From a virus: DNA of 34,919 nucleotides. Below are positions 27,032 through 34,919 of this stretch, in pieces. A model generated the notes under the pieces. The model did not search any database. It saw nothing but the letters and a program-made list of their open reading frames with translations, and was not told the DNA's origin. The stretch spans positions 1-34,919 of IMG/VR virus record IMGVR_UViG_3300025840_000112; one strand, 5' to 3'. How positions within the stretch are numbered: position 1 is the first letter of the stretch; each line of letters opens with the position of its first letter. The position numbers and the translations under genes were made by a program.

Positions 27032-29385
27032 TGGCTCTCGTTGCTGGCACAATGCCTAATATGTTCAACGGTGTCAGTCAGCAGCCCCCAGCACTCCGAT
27101 TGCAAAACTCTTGTACTGAGATGGAGAACGGTTGGGCTTCGCTTGTTGCTGGCCTACAAAAACGTCCAGGTTCTGAGATTGTTGCAAGACTAGGTAACAA
27201 TATCTCAGGTAACATCAAAGGACACTTCTTCCAGAGATTTGATGGCAAGAAGTTCTTTATTAACGTACAAGATAATGACATCAAGGTATATGATGAGACT
27301 GGTAGCTCTAAGACAGTCAATGGTACACTTTCTGGCTCATACCTAGATTTTAATTCGAACCCCCGTGAAAACTGTAAGATGATTACGGTGGGTGATACTA
27401 CATTTATTCTAAACAGAACGGTTAATGCTGCCGCCTCTACAATAGCAGAGTCCAGTATTACGCCAGCTCGTCTAGACCCAGACCGCTACTGGTCTATCTT
27501 TATTAAAGGGTCATTGAGCAACTCTAATTATGCTATCTATGTAAATAATGTCCTAAAGGCTAACTTTACCACAGGGGCTAACACAGAGGCTTCTAATGCT
27601 GTCGAGCGTACAGAAGAGATTGCACAAGAGCTGGTAAACGATTTATCTGCTGCTGGTTACACTGTAGCTAGATACAACTCAACAATCTCTCTATATCTCG
27701 CATCTACAGATGTAGTGACAATCGATGAAGGCAATGGCGGTAATGCCATGACAGCTTTCAAAGATGAACTAACAAGCTTTGAAGACCTCCCTGCACAGGA
27801 TAAAGATGGTCGTCTGGTTCGCATTATTGGTGAACCTGGGTTTGATGGTGATGACTACTATGTTGTTTATCAGGATGGATTATGGATAGAGACACATGGC
27901 TACGGTAAGAAGAGACAGCTAACTGCCTCAACCCTGCCTCATACATTATCCTACGATGCCTCTACAGACTCGTTCACATTCGATGAGCATACTTGGGCTA
28001 AGATGCTTGTAGGTGATGATACAACAAATGCTGACCCTACCTTTGTAGGCAAGCCTATTAACGATATCTTTATCCATCAAGGACGCATGGGCTTTCTCGC
28101 TGATGAGAACGTGATTATGTCTGAAGCTGATTACTTTGAGAATTTCTTCAGAACCACTGTCGCCCAACTAGTAGATGCTGATCCAATCGATATCGCTGCG
28201 GTAACTGGTCAAGTTACACTGCTAAACTTTGCTGTCCCGTTTAACAAGAAACTGCTCGTCTTCTCAGACAGAACGCAATACATTCTTGAAACGCTGGACT
28301 TACTCTCCCCAAAAACTGCACAACTGAACTTTGCTTCAGCTTTTAACTGCTCCAAGACACAGACCCCTGTACAAGTCGGTGCTTACATTTACTTTGCCGA
28401 TGACACTGGGACAAACTCTAAGCTCATGGAGTACTTCGTAGATAACGACTTAAACACAGAGAACGCTGATGAGGTATCAGCACAGATACCAGAATATATC
28501 AAATCTCCTGTACAATACATCGGGGGTTCTAGTCGTCTTTCTAGCGTATTTCTACTAGGCAGCAATCCAAACGAACTCTACTGCTATAAATACTTCCAAG
28601 GGACTCAAGGTAAAATCCAGTCATCTTGGGGTAAGTGGGTATTCGAGGGTGATGTCAAATACTTTACGCTAGTCGATAATGATATGTTCCTGCTGGTGGA
28701 TTATGATAGTGACGGGCTGTATATGGAGAAGATAAACATCGAGGAAGACTCGGTGCGCTCCAGTACATCCTTTCCTATTCACCTAGACCACAGCTTTAAG
28801 TTCTCGGACACTACAAGGACGTATGATGCCGCTACAGGCCTAACTACGTTCACACTGCCCCATCCTACCCCAGCAACCGCTGTGTTCGTTCAGAGCGACG
28901 CTGACGCCCCTAGAGGGATAACTATAGGCACTACTAGAACCAACAGCACAACATTTACTGCTATCGGTGATTATACTGGATCAGATTACGATAATGCGAT
29001 TATCGGAAGAAACTATACCTTCCGCTATGAGTATTCTCCATTCTTCCTAAAAGAAGACAAGGGTCAGGGTCAGGTAGCCATACAGGATGGTAGGCTGTCG
29101 GTCAGGTATGTGTCAGTACAATACGAAGATACAGCTCAGTTCACTGCTAGAGTAACCAACCGTGGTCGAACCCCTTATGAATATACTTTCTCAGGGCGCA
29201 ACCTCGGGTCTGGTAATAATACACTAGGCGGTCTGTCGTTGGACGATGGTGAATTCAAGTTCCCAGTTATGGGTGAAAATCTTTACACAAAGATTGAACT
29301 CCTAAACGACACTCCGTTCCATTGTACGTTTACTGGTACAGAATGGAACGCACAGTGGACAGCGAAGGCTGTAAGAAGGGTCTAA
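27031..29385 (+). CDS. tail tubular protein B, nozzle (T7 gp12-like)
   Basis: A 784-aa tail nozzle protein, the same size as T7 gp12 (794). The beginning (AGTMPNMFNGVSQQPPALRL, then QNSCTEMENGWASLVAGLQK) is the conserved gp12 start. NDIFIHQGRMGFLADENVIM and LLVFSDRTQYILE are further family segments in its beta-propeller part. It carries DNA out of the connector and bears tail fibres. The stop overlaps the next ATG (TAATG). Confidence 0.93.
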   Translation: MALVAGTMPNMFNGVSQQPPALRLQNSCTEMENGWASLVAGLQKRPGSEIVARLGNNISGNIKGHFFQRFDGKKFFINVQDNDIKVYDETGSSKTVNGTLSGSYLDFNSNPRENCKMITVGDTTFILNRTVNAAASTIAESSITPARLDPDRYWSIFIKGSLSNSNYAIYVNNVLKANFTTGANTEASNAVERTEEIAQELVNDLSAAGYTVARYNSTISLYLASTDVVTIDEGNGGNAMTAFKDELTSFEDLPAQDKDGRLVRIIGEPGFDGDDYYVVYQDGLWIETHGYGKKRQLTASTLPHTLSYDASTDSFTFDEHTWAKMLVGDDTTNADPTFVGKPINDIFIHQGRMGFLADENVIMSEADYFENFFRTTVAQLVDADPIDIAAVTGQVTLLNFAVPFNKKLLVFSDRTQYILETLDLLSPKTAQLNFASAFNCSKTQTPVQVGAYIYFADDTGTNSKLMEYFVDNDLNTENADEVSAQIPEYIKSPVQYIGGSSRLSSVFLLGSNPNELYCYKYFQGTQGKIQSSWGKWVFEGDVKYFTLVDNDMFLLVDYDSDGLYMEKINIEEDSVRSSTSFPIHLDHSFKFSDTTRTYDAATGLTTFTLPHPTPATAVFVQSDADAPRGITIGTTRTNSTTFTAIGDYTGSDYDNAIIGRNYTFRYEYSPFFLKEDKGQGQVAIQDGRLSVRYVSVQYEDTAQFTARVTNRGRTPYEYTFSGRNLGSGNNTLGGLSLDDGEFKFPVMGENLYTKIELLNDTPFHCTFTGTEWNAQWTAKAVRRV

Positions 29386-29846
29386 TGTTACATACAGAAG
29401 TTACTGAGGCTTGGCACATCTCGTCGCTGGCCTCACGGCTTCGGGACGCTGACAAGCAAGAAATAAAAGCCTCCTCCGATCTTGAAGCCCTAGAGGGTCT
29501 CTCGAGGTCGGTGGAGTATTCCCCCATATGCTACACAATCATGGAAGACGAACTACCAGTCGGTATCTTTGGTACTGCTCCAGACGACGCTAACTCAGCT
29601 CTAGTATGGATGCTTGCCAGTGAAGACTTGAAGCGTCATTCCAGGCAGTTCCTACGAGAAAGTAGGGATTATATAAAACAACTCCACGAGGAATCTAAAG
29701 CAGACCTTCTGTGGAACTTAACAGATAAAAGAAACACAGTTCACCATAAGTGGCTGAAGTGGTGTGGGTTCTCATTCATCCGTGAGGTGAACTGGGGCGC
29801 ACATAATTTGCCGTTTTACGAATTTGGAAGGTTTGAAAATGTGTGA
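29385..29846 (+). CDS. internal virion protein gp13-like (GNAT-fold related)
   Basis: A 153-aa protein. ATG 29385 overlaps the tail tube B stop (TAATG) and follows AAGAAGGG; an in-frame start 63 bases upstream is inside the previous gene and less likely. The sequence has the acetyltransferase-like arrangement seen in T7 gp13: LPVGIFGTAPDD, ALVWMLASEDLKRHSRQFLR and VHHKWLKWCGFSFI, then a final Tyr/Phe-rich strand. T7 gp13 is needed for virion assembly and has no shown transferase activity. Size and place (between gp12 and gp14 equivalents) agree. Confidence 0.8.
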   Translation: MLHTEVTEAWHISSLASRLRDADKQEIKASSDLEALEGLSRSVEYSPICYTIMEDELPVGIFGTAPDDANSALVWMLASEDLKRHSRQFLRESRDYIKQLHEESKADLLWNLTDKRNTVHHKWLKWCGFSFIREVNWGAHNLPFYEFGRFENV

Positions 29847-30378
29847 CGTTACAGCAGCCGTCCAAGGCGGTCAGGCGGTAATGCAGTATCAGGCAGAGCG
29901 TGAGAAAGTTAATGCCGCCAATGCTGCCGCCAACGCCAGTATTACAAGTGGACGAAAAGATTATAATTATAAGTCTGGTGTTGCCCAAGGTAATTATCAA
30001 TTAGACGCTAGGGCGCAAAACCAAACAGAATTTGACACAATATTAGCAAACAGAGCCGCACGGTCTACAGCCATTGCGTCTGCCGCATCCCAAGGTGTCA
30101 CAGGTAAATCTGTTGATGCCACCATCAACGCTATTATTCAGCAGGGTGCAAGAAACACAACCAGAGTTAAAGACCAAGAGATTGTTCTGGATAGAGCATA
30201 TGAGGCTGAGGCCTACGGTATGCAGAAGAACATGGAACAGGTTATTGCCAGTAATCCGCTACAAGCCGCCCCCAATCCATTGGGTGTTGCCTTGGGTATT
30301 GGTGGAGCAACTGCTGGTGCAAACGATAGAGCTATAGACGCTGGAGGTAAGGGTTTCCTACCTTCCATGTTTGGATAA
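29839..30378 (+). CDS. internal virion protein B (T7 gp14-like)
   Basis: A 179-aa protein starting MCDVTAAVQGGQ, with GGAAGG seven bases before ATG 29839. T7 gp14 likewise begins MC and is 196 aa. The sequence is Ala/Gln/Asn-rich and helical (AEREKVNAANAAANAS, ANRAARSTAIASAASQG), with Gly-rich end (LGIGGATAGANDR). By analogy it is ejected first and forms the outer-membrane pore for DNA entry. It overlaps the previous stop by eight bases. Confidence 0.8.
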   Translation: MCDVTAAVQGGQAVMQYQAEREKVNAANAAANASITSGRKDYNYKSGVAQGNYQLDARAQNQTEFDTILANRAARSTAIASAASQGVTGKSVDATINAIIQQGARNTTRVKDQEIVLDRAYEAEAYGMQKNMEQVIASNPLQAAPNPLGVALGIGGATAGANDRAIDAGGKGFLPSMFG

Positions 30379-30389
30379 GGAATTAAGAA

Positions 30390-32159
30390 ATGGCACGGAC
30401 TACAGTTGATTTAACACCTGTGTCTCCCACTGCGAGGGGAATAGGACGACAGGGGTCAGGTGCAGTACAATATAGAGCTAACCCAAACGCTGGCAGTTCT
30501 GCGGAACTTCTGGCAAATAGCTTGAATGTTGTATTGGACGCATCTCAACGCAATGACCGAAGAAAGATTGATGAGGCTAACAAGAAGTTTGAGCTAGAGT
30601 TTGATGGGTATGTATCTAAGGCACTGCAAGGTGACAATACTACAGGCATCGAAGAGCTAGACACACTGTATCCAGACATGAGTATGACAAGGAAGCTCAT
30701 GATCCTGAAGGCGGCTGGTAAGGCCACTATGGAACGGGACGATGACTTTCAGAGCTTAGTGGCATCTATTGGTGCGCCTAGCACTGACGAGTTTGGTAAC
30801 TCTACAGGCTTTGCAAATACCCTAGACGGTATCAATTCCGGCTATGCATCGGCAGAGCAATACATCCGTGATAAGTACGGTGAATCAAATGGTGCATATG
30901 TATCAGGGATGCTCGGCTACCTAGATGGTCAGCGTTCAGCTCAGGTACAGCAGTATGTCGCTGGAAAACGAGCAGACGAGCTACAGGCCACTGCTAATGA
31001 CTTTTCAACTACAGATAAAGCTTTAGCGGCATCTGGTGACTGGAAAACTCTACAGCAACGGGACGATATCTGGCGTTCTGCCGGAGGAAACGATTTTATT
31101 CAAGGTAAGACCCGTAACGCTGAAATTTTGAACGCAGCCCGTGACCAAGCTTTATTAAATAGAGACATAGGTGTCTTAAAGGATGCTCCAGAAGTTTACA
31201 AAGGCATCATGAAAGATAAGCCCCAGCTATGGGACACTTATATGTCTAATGTACAGCGTGAGATTGACAGACTGAATGCTGTCGATGCTGCGGCTACGCT
31301 CAAGAAAAAAGAAGATGAACAAAAGCTTCGTAAGGACACCCTACTAGATAAGATGATCAAAGGTGACCCACCCCTTACTGAATCTGAAGTCCGTGAAGTA
31401 GAAGGCTACTCAGACCTCAGCTCTGCTCGTGAGCGACTACGGGCTAACACTGGTGTCGATAAGACAGTCTCTAAGAACAACCTAGTAACACTACAAGGTC
31501 AGTTAAAAGAAGCTGATACTGTAGAGGAACTAGAGGAACTAGGGCTTACTGAGGCAGCATTAGGTAACCCAGAAGCAATCATCAGGTGGGCATCTACACA
31601 GCCTGATATTCATCCTGACGATGTCCCTGCTCTTATCGAGGCTACACAGTCAGCTTACTATATTACTGATGTTAAAAACTCTAATGAACATAAGCGGTTC
31701 GAAACCCAAGTAGAAGGTGCGCTTGCTGAAATTAGAAACGTAGCTTTACTGGACGGTCAATATGGTATGGCTGGTGGGCTATTAAACCAAGATAGCACAT
31801 TCTATGCACGAGGTAAGACATTAGCAAAAGACGAGTTTTCTGAGCTTGTAGAGATTTACAGGGAAGAAAACGGAAATGAAAAGCTTACTAAAAGACAGCT
31901 AAAGGAAATCCGTGAGCTTGTTGTTGCAAAAGTCGAAAAATATGTCGAGAGCTTTAGAAACCAGACTACAGCATCTGCTGCTTACCAACTGAAAGAGCAA
32001 ACAGAAAAACTACGAAACACTAGTAATGAGTATAGAGACCCTGAATCAGGGGTTATCTACCCTGTCATTAGCCCTGCTGAAGCGGCTGAAGTCGAGGCTA
32101 TCAATCCTGATGCAGAGTTCAAGGAAATCACTCCAAATAGACTTATTCAAACGAGGTAA
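30390..32159 (+). CDS. internal virion protein C (T7 gp15-like)
   Basis: A 589-aa, largely helical, charged protein in the gp15 place. The N-terminus (TVDLTPVSPTARGIGRQGSG) is low in structure, then long helices follow with no catalytic motif. T7 gp15 (747 aa) is part of the internal core and the periplasmic channel during DNA ejection. The assignment is from synteny, size and composition. AAGGAATTAAGAAATG gives the start. Confidence 0.75.
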   Translation: MARTTVDLTPVSPTARGIGRQGSGAVQYRANPNAGSSAELLANSLNVVLDASQRNDRRKIDEANKKFELEFDGYVSKALQGDNTTGIEELDTLYPDMSMTRKLMILKAAGKATMERDDDFQSLVASIGAPSTDEFGNSTGFANTLDGINSGYASAEQYIRDKYGESNGAYVSGMLGYLDGQRSAQVQQYVAGKRADELQATANDFSTTDKALAASGDWKTLQQRDDIWRSAGGNDFIQGKTRNAEILNAARDQALLNRDIGVLKDAPEVYKGIMKDKPQLWDTYMSNVQREIDRLNAVDAAATLKKKEDEQKLRKDTLLDKMIKGDPPLTESEVREVEGYSDLSSARERLRANTGVDKTVSKNNLVTLQGQLKEADTVEELEELGLTEAALGNPEAIIRWASTQPDIHPDDVPALIEATQSAYYITDVKNSNEHKRFETQVEGALAEIRNVALLDGQYGMAGGLLNQDSTFYARGKTLAKDEFSELVEIYREENGNEKLTKRQLKEIRELVVAKVEKYVESFRNQTTASAAYQLKEQTEKLRNTSNEYRDPESGVIYPVISPAEAAEVEAINPDAEFKEITPNRLIQTR

Positions 32160-32162
32160 AAC

Positions 32163-34919
32163 ATGGGCGTCGATGATCTACCCACTTGGAATCCGTCTAG
32201 TGATGAGCTGGAGGAGATTCGTAAGAAGCAAGAAAAGATAAAGGCTGACCGAGAAGCTGCACAAAGGTTAAACGCTCCTCAGTCTACCACTTCTCCAACA
32301 ACACCGAACACAACAGCATCTTCCACAACCCCAGCCCCAACCAATGTCTCTCAAGCGATTGCTGGAGGACAAGAAGCATTCACTGCACGGTTTGAGGCTG
32401 GCGAAGAAGATACCACCGAGGATACCCTTGTAGAAGACGATGACTTCTTGATGGCAGCTCGTAACGTATATCGGTTCAATCACAATGGTCGAGACTTTGA
32501 TGGGTCAGATCAAGAGCTGGCAGACTACGCCTTAGATACTATGGGCTGGTTTAACTACAACCTACCTAAGATGACTGTAGATGCCTCTATTATCTCTCGA
32601 GCAGACGATAATACAAGAGCATCCTTCCTATACCTAATGGAAGCCTATGATGATAAAAATATCTCATGGGACGGGACTTGGCGTTTTGTGAAAGGCGTAG
32701 CTACCGATCCTACAACTTACGCTGGACTAGCGTCTTTTGGTATTGGTACTGGAGCAAGCTTTGCTGGTAAACAGCTTGGTAAGGAAGGTCTCAAAGCTCT
32801 ACTGAAGGGCGGTATGCGTAACACTGTTATTGCCGCCACTGAGGGGGCTATCTATGGTGCTGTTGATGATATCAACCGTCAGGTCATTGAGACCTCTGTA
32901 ACAGGTGAGGATATCGACTTAGGACGTACACTGAAGTCTTCTGCCCTTAGCGCAGCGACTGCTGGTACGATTGGTCTAGCCGCTACCCCTGCTATAAATC
33001 AGGCACAAAAGCTTCTAGGAGCTAAACCTAAGAAACGTAAGACTTCTAAAGGTGCAGCTAAGACAGCAGACGACGCTACACCAGCCGACGGGGCAACTAA
33101 AGATATCAACGAGGCTGGCGCAAAGCTAGTAACTCGGGTTGAGCAGGAAGGTGCATCAGAGCCTAAGCTAGGTGTCACTTCAGCTATCCTAAAAATCCGT
33201 GAGGCTGTAGAAAAGACAACTAAGGATGGATTTGTTGCTGTAGACCCTGAGACTGGCGTACAGAAGCGTAAGTTAATCAAAGACGCTACAGATATGCTAA
33301 CAAGTGTCTTAGGTAAGGTAGTCCATAATACTGATGGTAGTCTGGATACAAACTCACTGACTCAACAGATACTGGGTATGCAACTTACTCAGGCTGAGTT
33401 TAATGCTCTAGGTATTTCTGTACAGCGTACCATGTCAGACCTTGTAGAAGAGCTGGATGATGTTATACGTCGCCAAGAGGGTGACCTGTCAGAGGACGCT
33501 GCGGTTGAACTAGGTGCAGCCCGAGAGGAGCTTGAAGACCTCTTCCGTAAGCTTAATATACTCGATGAGGGCTTTCGTTCTACTAACGCCCGATCACAAG
33601 GTGCAAGACGGGAAAACATCTATCGTGGTGAACTGCTAAACCTGTTACCTGAAGATATCAAAGTAAGGGATAATGTCACACAGGAAGTAGCTGACCGTGA
33701 ATGGCTGGCTATGGTTGATAAGCAACGTGAACTGTTGTCAAAGGATACAGACATCAAACGTCTGAACGGTGAAATTGAACGGGCTTTGAAAAAGAACCGT
33801 ATCGAGAAAGCCGCTAAGTTGTCAGCAGAACGTCGTGAACTGTTGAAGCAGAAGATGGACGCACAAAACCCAGGTATTGGGTACAAGGCAAAAGCATCAT
33901 TCCGTCGCACTGTCGAAGGTGTGAATGAGTTTGTTATTGGCACTGTGTTTACGACTTCTACGATTGTGGTTAACACACTTCCCTCTCTTGTTAAGACTGC
34001 ATATAAGCCATTCTTGAATTTCGTAGTTGAGGGCGATTACGCCAGTTCAGGTTTTCGTAAGATGACTGGTACATACTCGGCTATGTGGAGGATGCGTGAG
34101 GGTGCGGCAAAAGCTGCCATTGCTGCTTATAAATATGAGCGTGGGATGCTAACAGGCGACTACAGTAGGTTTATGGAAAACCACAATGTTATCCCTCAGC
34201 GTTTCAAAAAGTATGTACCAGTAGGGTCAGTCATTCGCCTTTTTCCTAATATTCTCAATATGACCGATGAGTTTTTCCAACAGATTAACTATCGTGGATA
34301 TGTAGAAGGCCAAGCGATTGCTAACGCTATTCTACATAATAAAAGCCTAAAACGTCCTAAGAAAGGAAAAGCCTTAGAAGATTACATCCAAGAGGAAGTA
34401 GATAAGGTTATCCTAAACGCCTACGAAAATCTTGATGAAGTTCAGATCAAGCAAAACCTTTTAGAACAGGCCGAAGCTCGGGGGATGAACCCTAAGCAAG
34501 CTAAGAAGTTTGTAGCTGATGAGTTCAAGAAGGATAAGGACAGACAAGCTAAGGGTAAGGATAGCATCTTCAGGAACGCTAAGAACAAAGAAGGAAGGTC
34601 ATACACAGAAGACCTCCTGTTCAAGCGTCAGTTCTCTGGAGACGGTACAGCATCACAGACAGCTCAGAAGTATGAGCAGTTTGTCCGTGATAACCCGTGG
34701 ATGAAGATTATAGGTCAGCTCTTCTTCCGTACACCAGTCCGTGTATTTGAAGAAGGTATCAGGATGACACCTGGTATTCAGTTGATTGCTCCTAAGTATA
34801 TCCAAGACTTGCGTGGTGCAAACGGTACAGCTCGTCAGGTACGGGCGCAAGGTGAGGCCTTGCTGTCATATGGTATCGCTGGGTACGTCATGATGCAGTA
34901 TGCTCAGGGTAGCATTACT
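32163..34919 (+). CDS. internal virion protein D (T7 gp16-like), partial
   Basis: An open frame of at least 919 codons from ATG 32163 (GAGGT upstream) to the right edge. The N-terminal 70 residues are Thr/Pro/Ser-rich (QSTTSPTTPNTTASSTTPAP). A hydrophobic or Gly/Ala-rich stretch (about residues 191-209) and another at about 584-604 (FVIGTVFTTSTIVVNTLPSL) could insert in membrane. The end visible here, TPVRVFEEGIRMTPGIQ, is typical of marine podophage internal proteins. Position and size suit T7 gp16 (1318 aa), which spans the inner membrane during ejection. I see no clear lytic transglycosylase motif at the N-terminus. Confidence 0.8.
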   Translation, partial: MGVDDLPTWNPSSDELEEIRKKQEKIKADREAAQRLNAPQSTTSPTTPNTTASSTTPAPTNVSQAIAGGQEAFTARFEAGEEDTTEDTLVEDDDFLMAARNVYRFNHNGRDFDGSDQELADYALDTMGWFNYNLPKMTVDASIISRADDNTRASFLYLMEAYDDKNISWDGTWRFVKGVATDPTTYAGLASFGIGTGASFAGKQLGKEGLKALLKGGMRNTVIAATEGAIYGAVDDINRQVIETSVTGEDIDLGRTLKSSALSAATAGTIGLAATPAINQAQKLLGAKPKKRKTSKGAAKTADDATPADGATKDINEAGAKLVTRVEQEGASEPKLGVTSAILKIREAVEKTTKDGFVAVDPETGVQKRKLIKDATDMLTSVLGKVVHNTDGSLDTNSLTQQILGMQLTQAEFNALGISVQRTMSDLVEELDDVIRRQEGDLSEDAAVELGAAREELEDLFRKLNILDEGFRSTNARSQGARRENIYRGELLNLLPEDIKVRDNVTQEVADREWLAMVDKQRELLSKDTDIKRLNGEIERALKKNRIEKAAKLSAERRELLKQKMDAQNPGIGYKAKASFRRTVEGVNEFVIGTVFTTSTIVVNTLPSLVKTAYKPFLNFVVEGDYASSGFRKMTGTYSAMWRMREGAAKAAIAAYKYERGMLTGDYSRFMENHNVIPQRFKKYVPVGSVIRLFPNILNMTDEFFQQINYRGYVEGQAIANAILHNKSLKRPKKGKALEDYIQEEVDKVILNAYENLDEVQIKQNLLEQAEARGMNPKQAKKFVADEFKKDKDRQAKGKDSIFRNAKNKEGRSYTEDLLFKRQFSGDGTASQTAQKYEQFVRDNPWMKIIGQLFFRTPVRVFEEGIRMTPGIQLIAPKYIQDLRGANGTARQVRAQGEALLSYGIAGYVMMQYAQGSIT

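Noticed and set aside
33389-33976. Minus-strand ORFs rich in Ser/Arg inside the gp16-like gene
   Set aside because: They are antisense shadows of a long + strand coding frame, without start signals or domains.
1-34919. CRISPR arrays, rRNA, insertion sequences, toxin-antitoxin pairs or antibiotic resistance genes
   Set aside because: No regular spaced repeats, transposase motifs or recognisable genes of these kinds were seen.

Overview
The window is a nearly complete T7-like podophage genome (Autographiviridae type) cut open inside its structural region. Every gene I accept is on the + strand, genes are tightly packed with ATGA or TAATG overlaps, and the order follows T7: single-subunit RNA polymerase, ssDNA-binding protein, endonuclease I, primase-helicase, family A DNA polymerase, 5'-3' exonuclease, portal, scaffold, capsid, tail tube A and B, internal virion proteins, tail fibre pieces, lysis genes, terminase. 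The integrase next to a tRNA-Leu just upstream of the RNA polymerase, a class II-like ribonucleotide reductase, the DUF6321-type protein, the HNH gene before the capsid and the small C1q-like tail proteins are typical of temperate marine podophages (P-SSP7 / pelagiphage HTVC019P style). I cannot name the host; a marine proteobacterium is likely. Both ends are cut in genes (a tail protein at the left, the gp16-like internal virion protein at the right), so the missing part should be the end of gp16 and the main tail fibre.

Layout: 1-1677, tandem small tail-fibre or receptor-binding proteins. 1674-3550, a lysis cassette with several small membrane proteins and a T4-type endolysin. 3547-5915, DNA packaging (small terminase, two small basic proteins, large terminase). 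5916-6320, non-coding, with GC-rich hairpins and repeats followed by AT-rich DNA; this is where the physical ends of a T7-like genome should lie. 6321-9264, an accessory cassette of nine mostly tiny genes around a C5 cytosine methyltransferase, with its own Shine-Dalgarno style, G-rich codon use, possible promoter and strong terminator. 9404-11300, the lysogeny module: a sigma70-like promoter, a 39-aa ORF, a winged-helix regulator, an unknown ORF, a tyrosine integrase and a complete tRNA-Leu(UAA) that is the likely attP. 11425-13968, RNA polymerase. 14027-20226, replication and recombination. 20226-22342, nucleotide metabolism (MazG-like and RNR). 22332-34919, virion assembly.

The most informative non-coding finding is a 23-bp perfect direct repeat immediately upstream of the RNA polymerase start (11446-11468) and of the first replication-region gene (13991-14013). 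Its end resembles the SP6 promoter start (TAGAAG), and a degenerate version sits just before the major capsid gene. These are probably the promoters read by the phage's own polymerase. A strong intrinsic terminator directly after the capsid gene matches the position of T7 T-phi. Other points of interest are a partial copy of the tRNA anticodon arm downstream of the tRNA, four TGTGNCA heptamers between integrase and tRNA, and the foreign-looking methyltransferase cassette.
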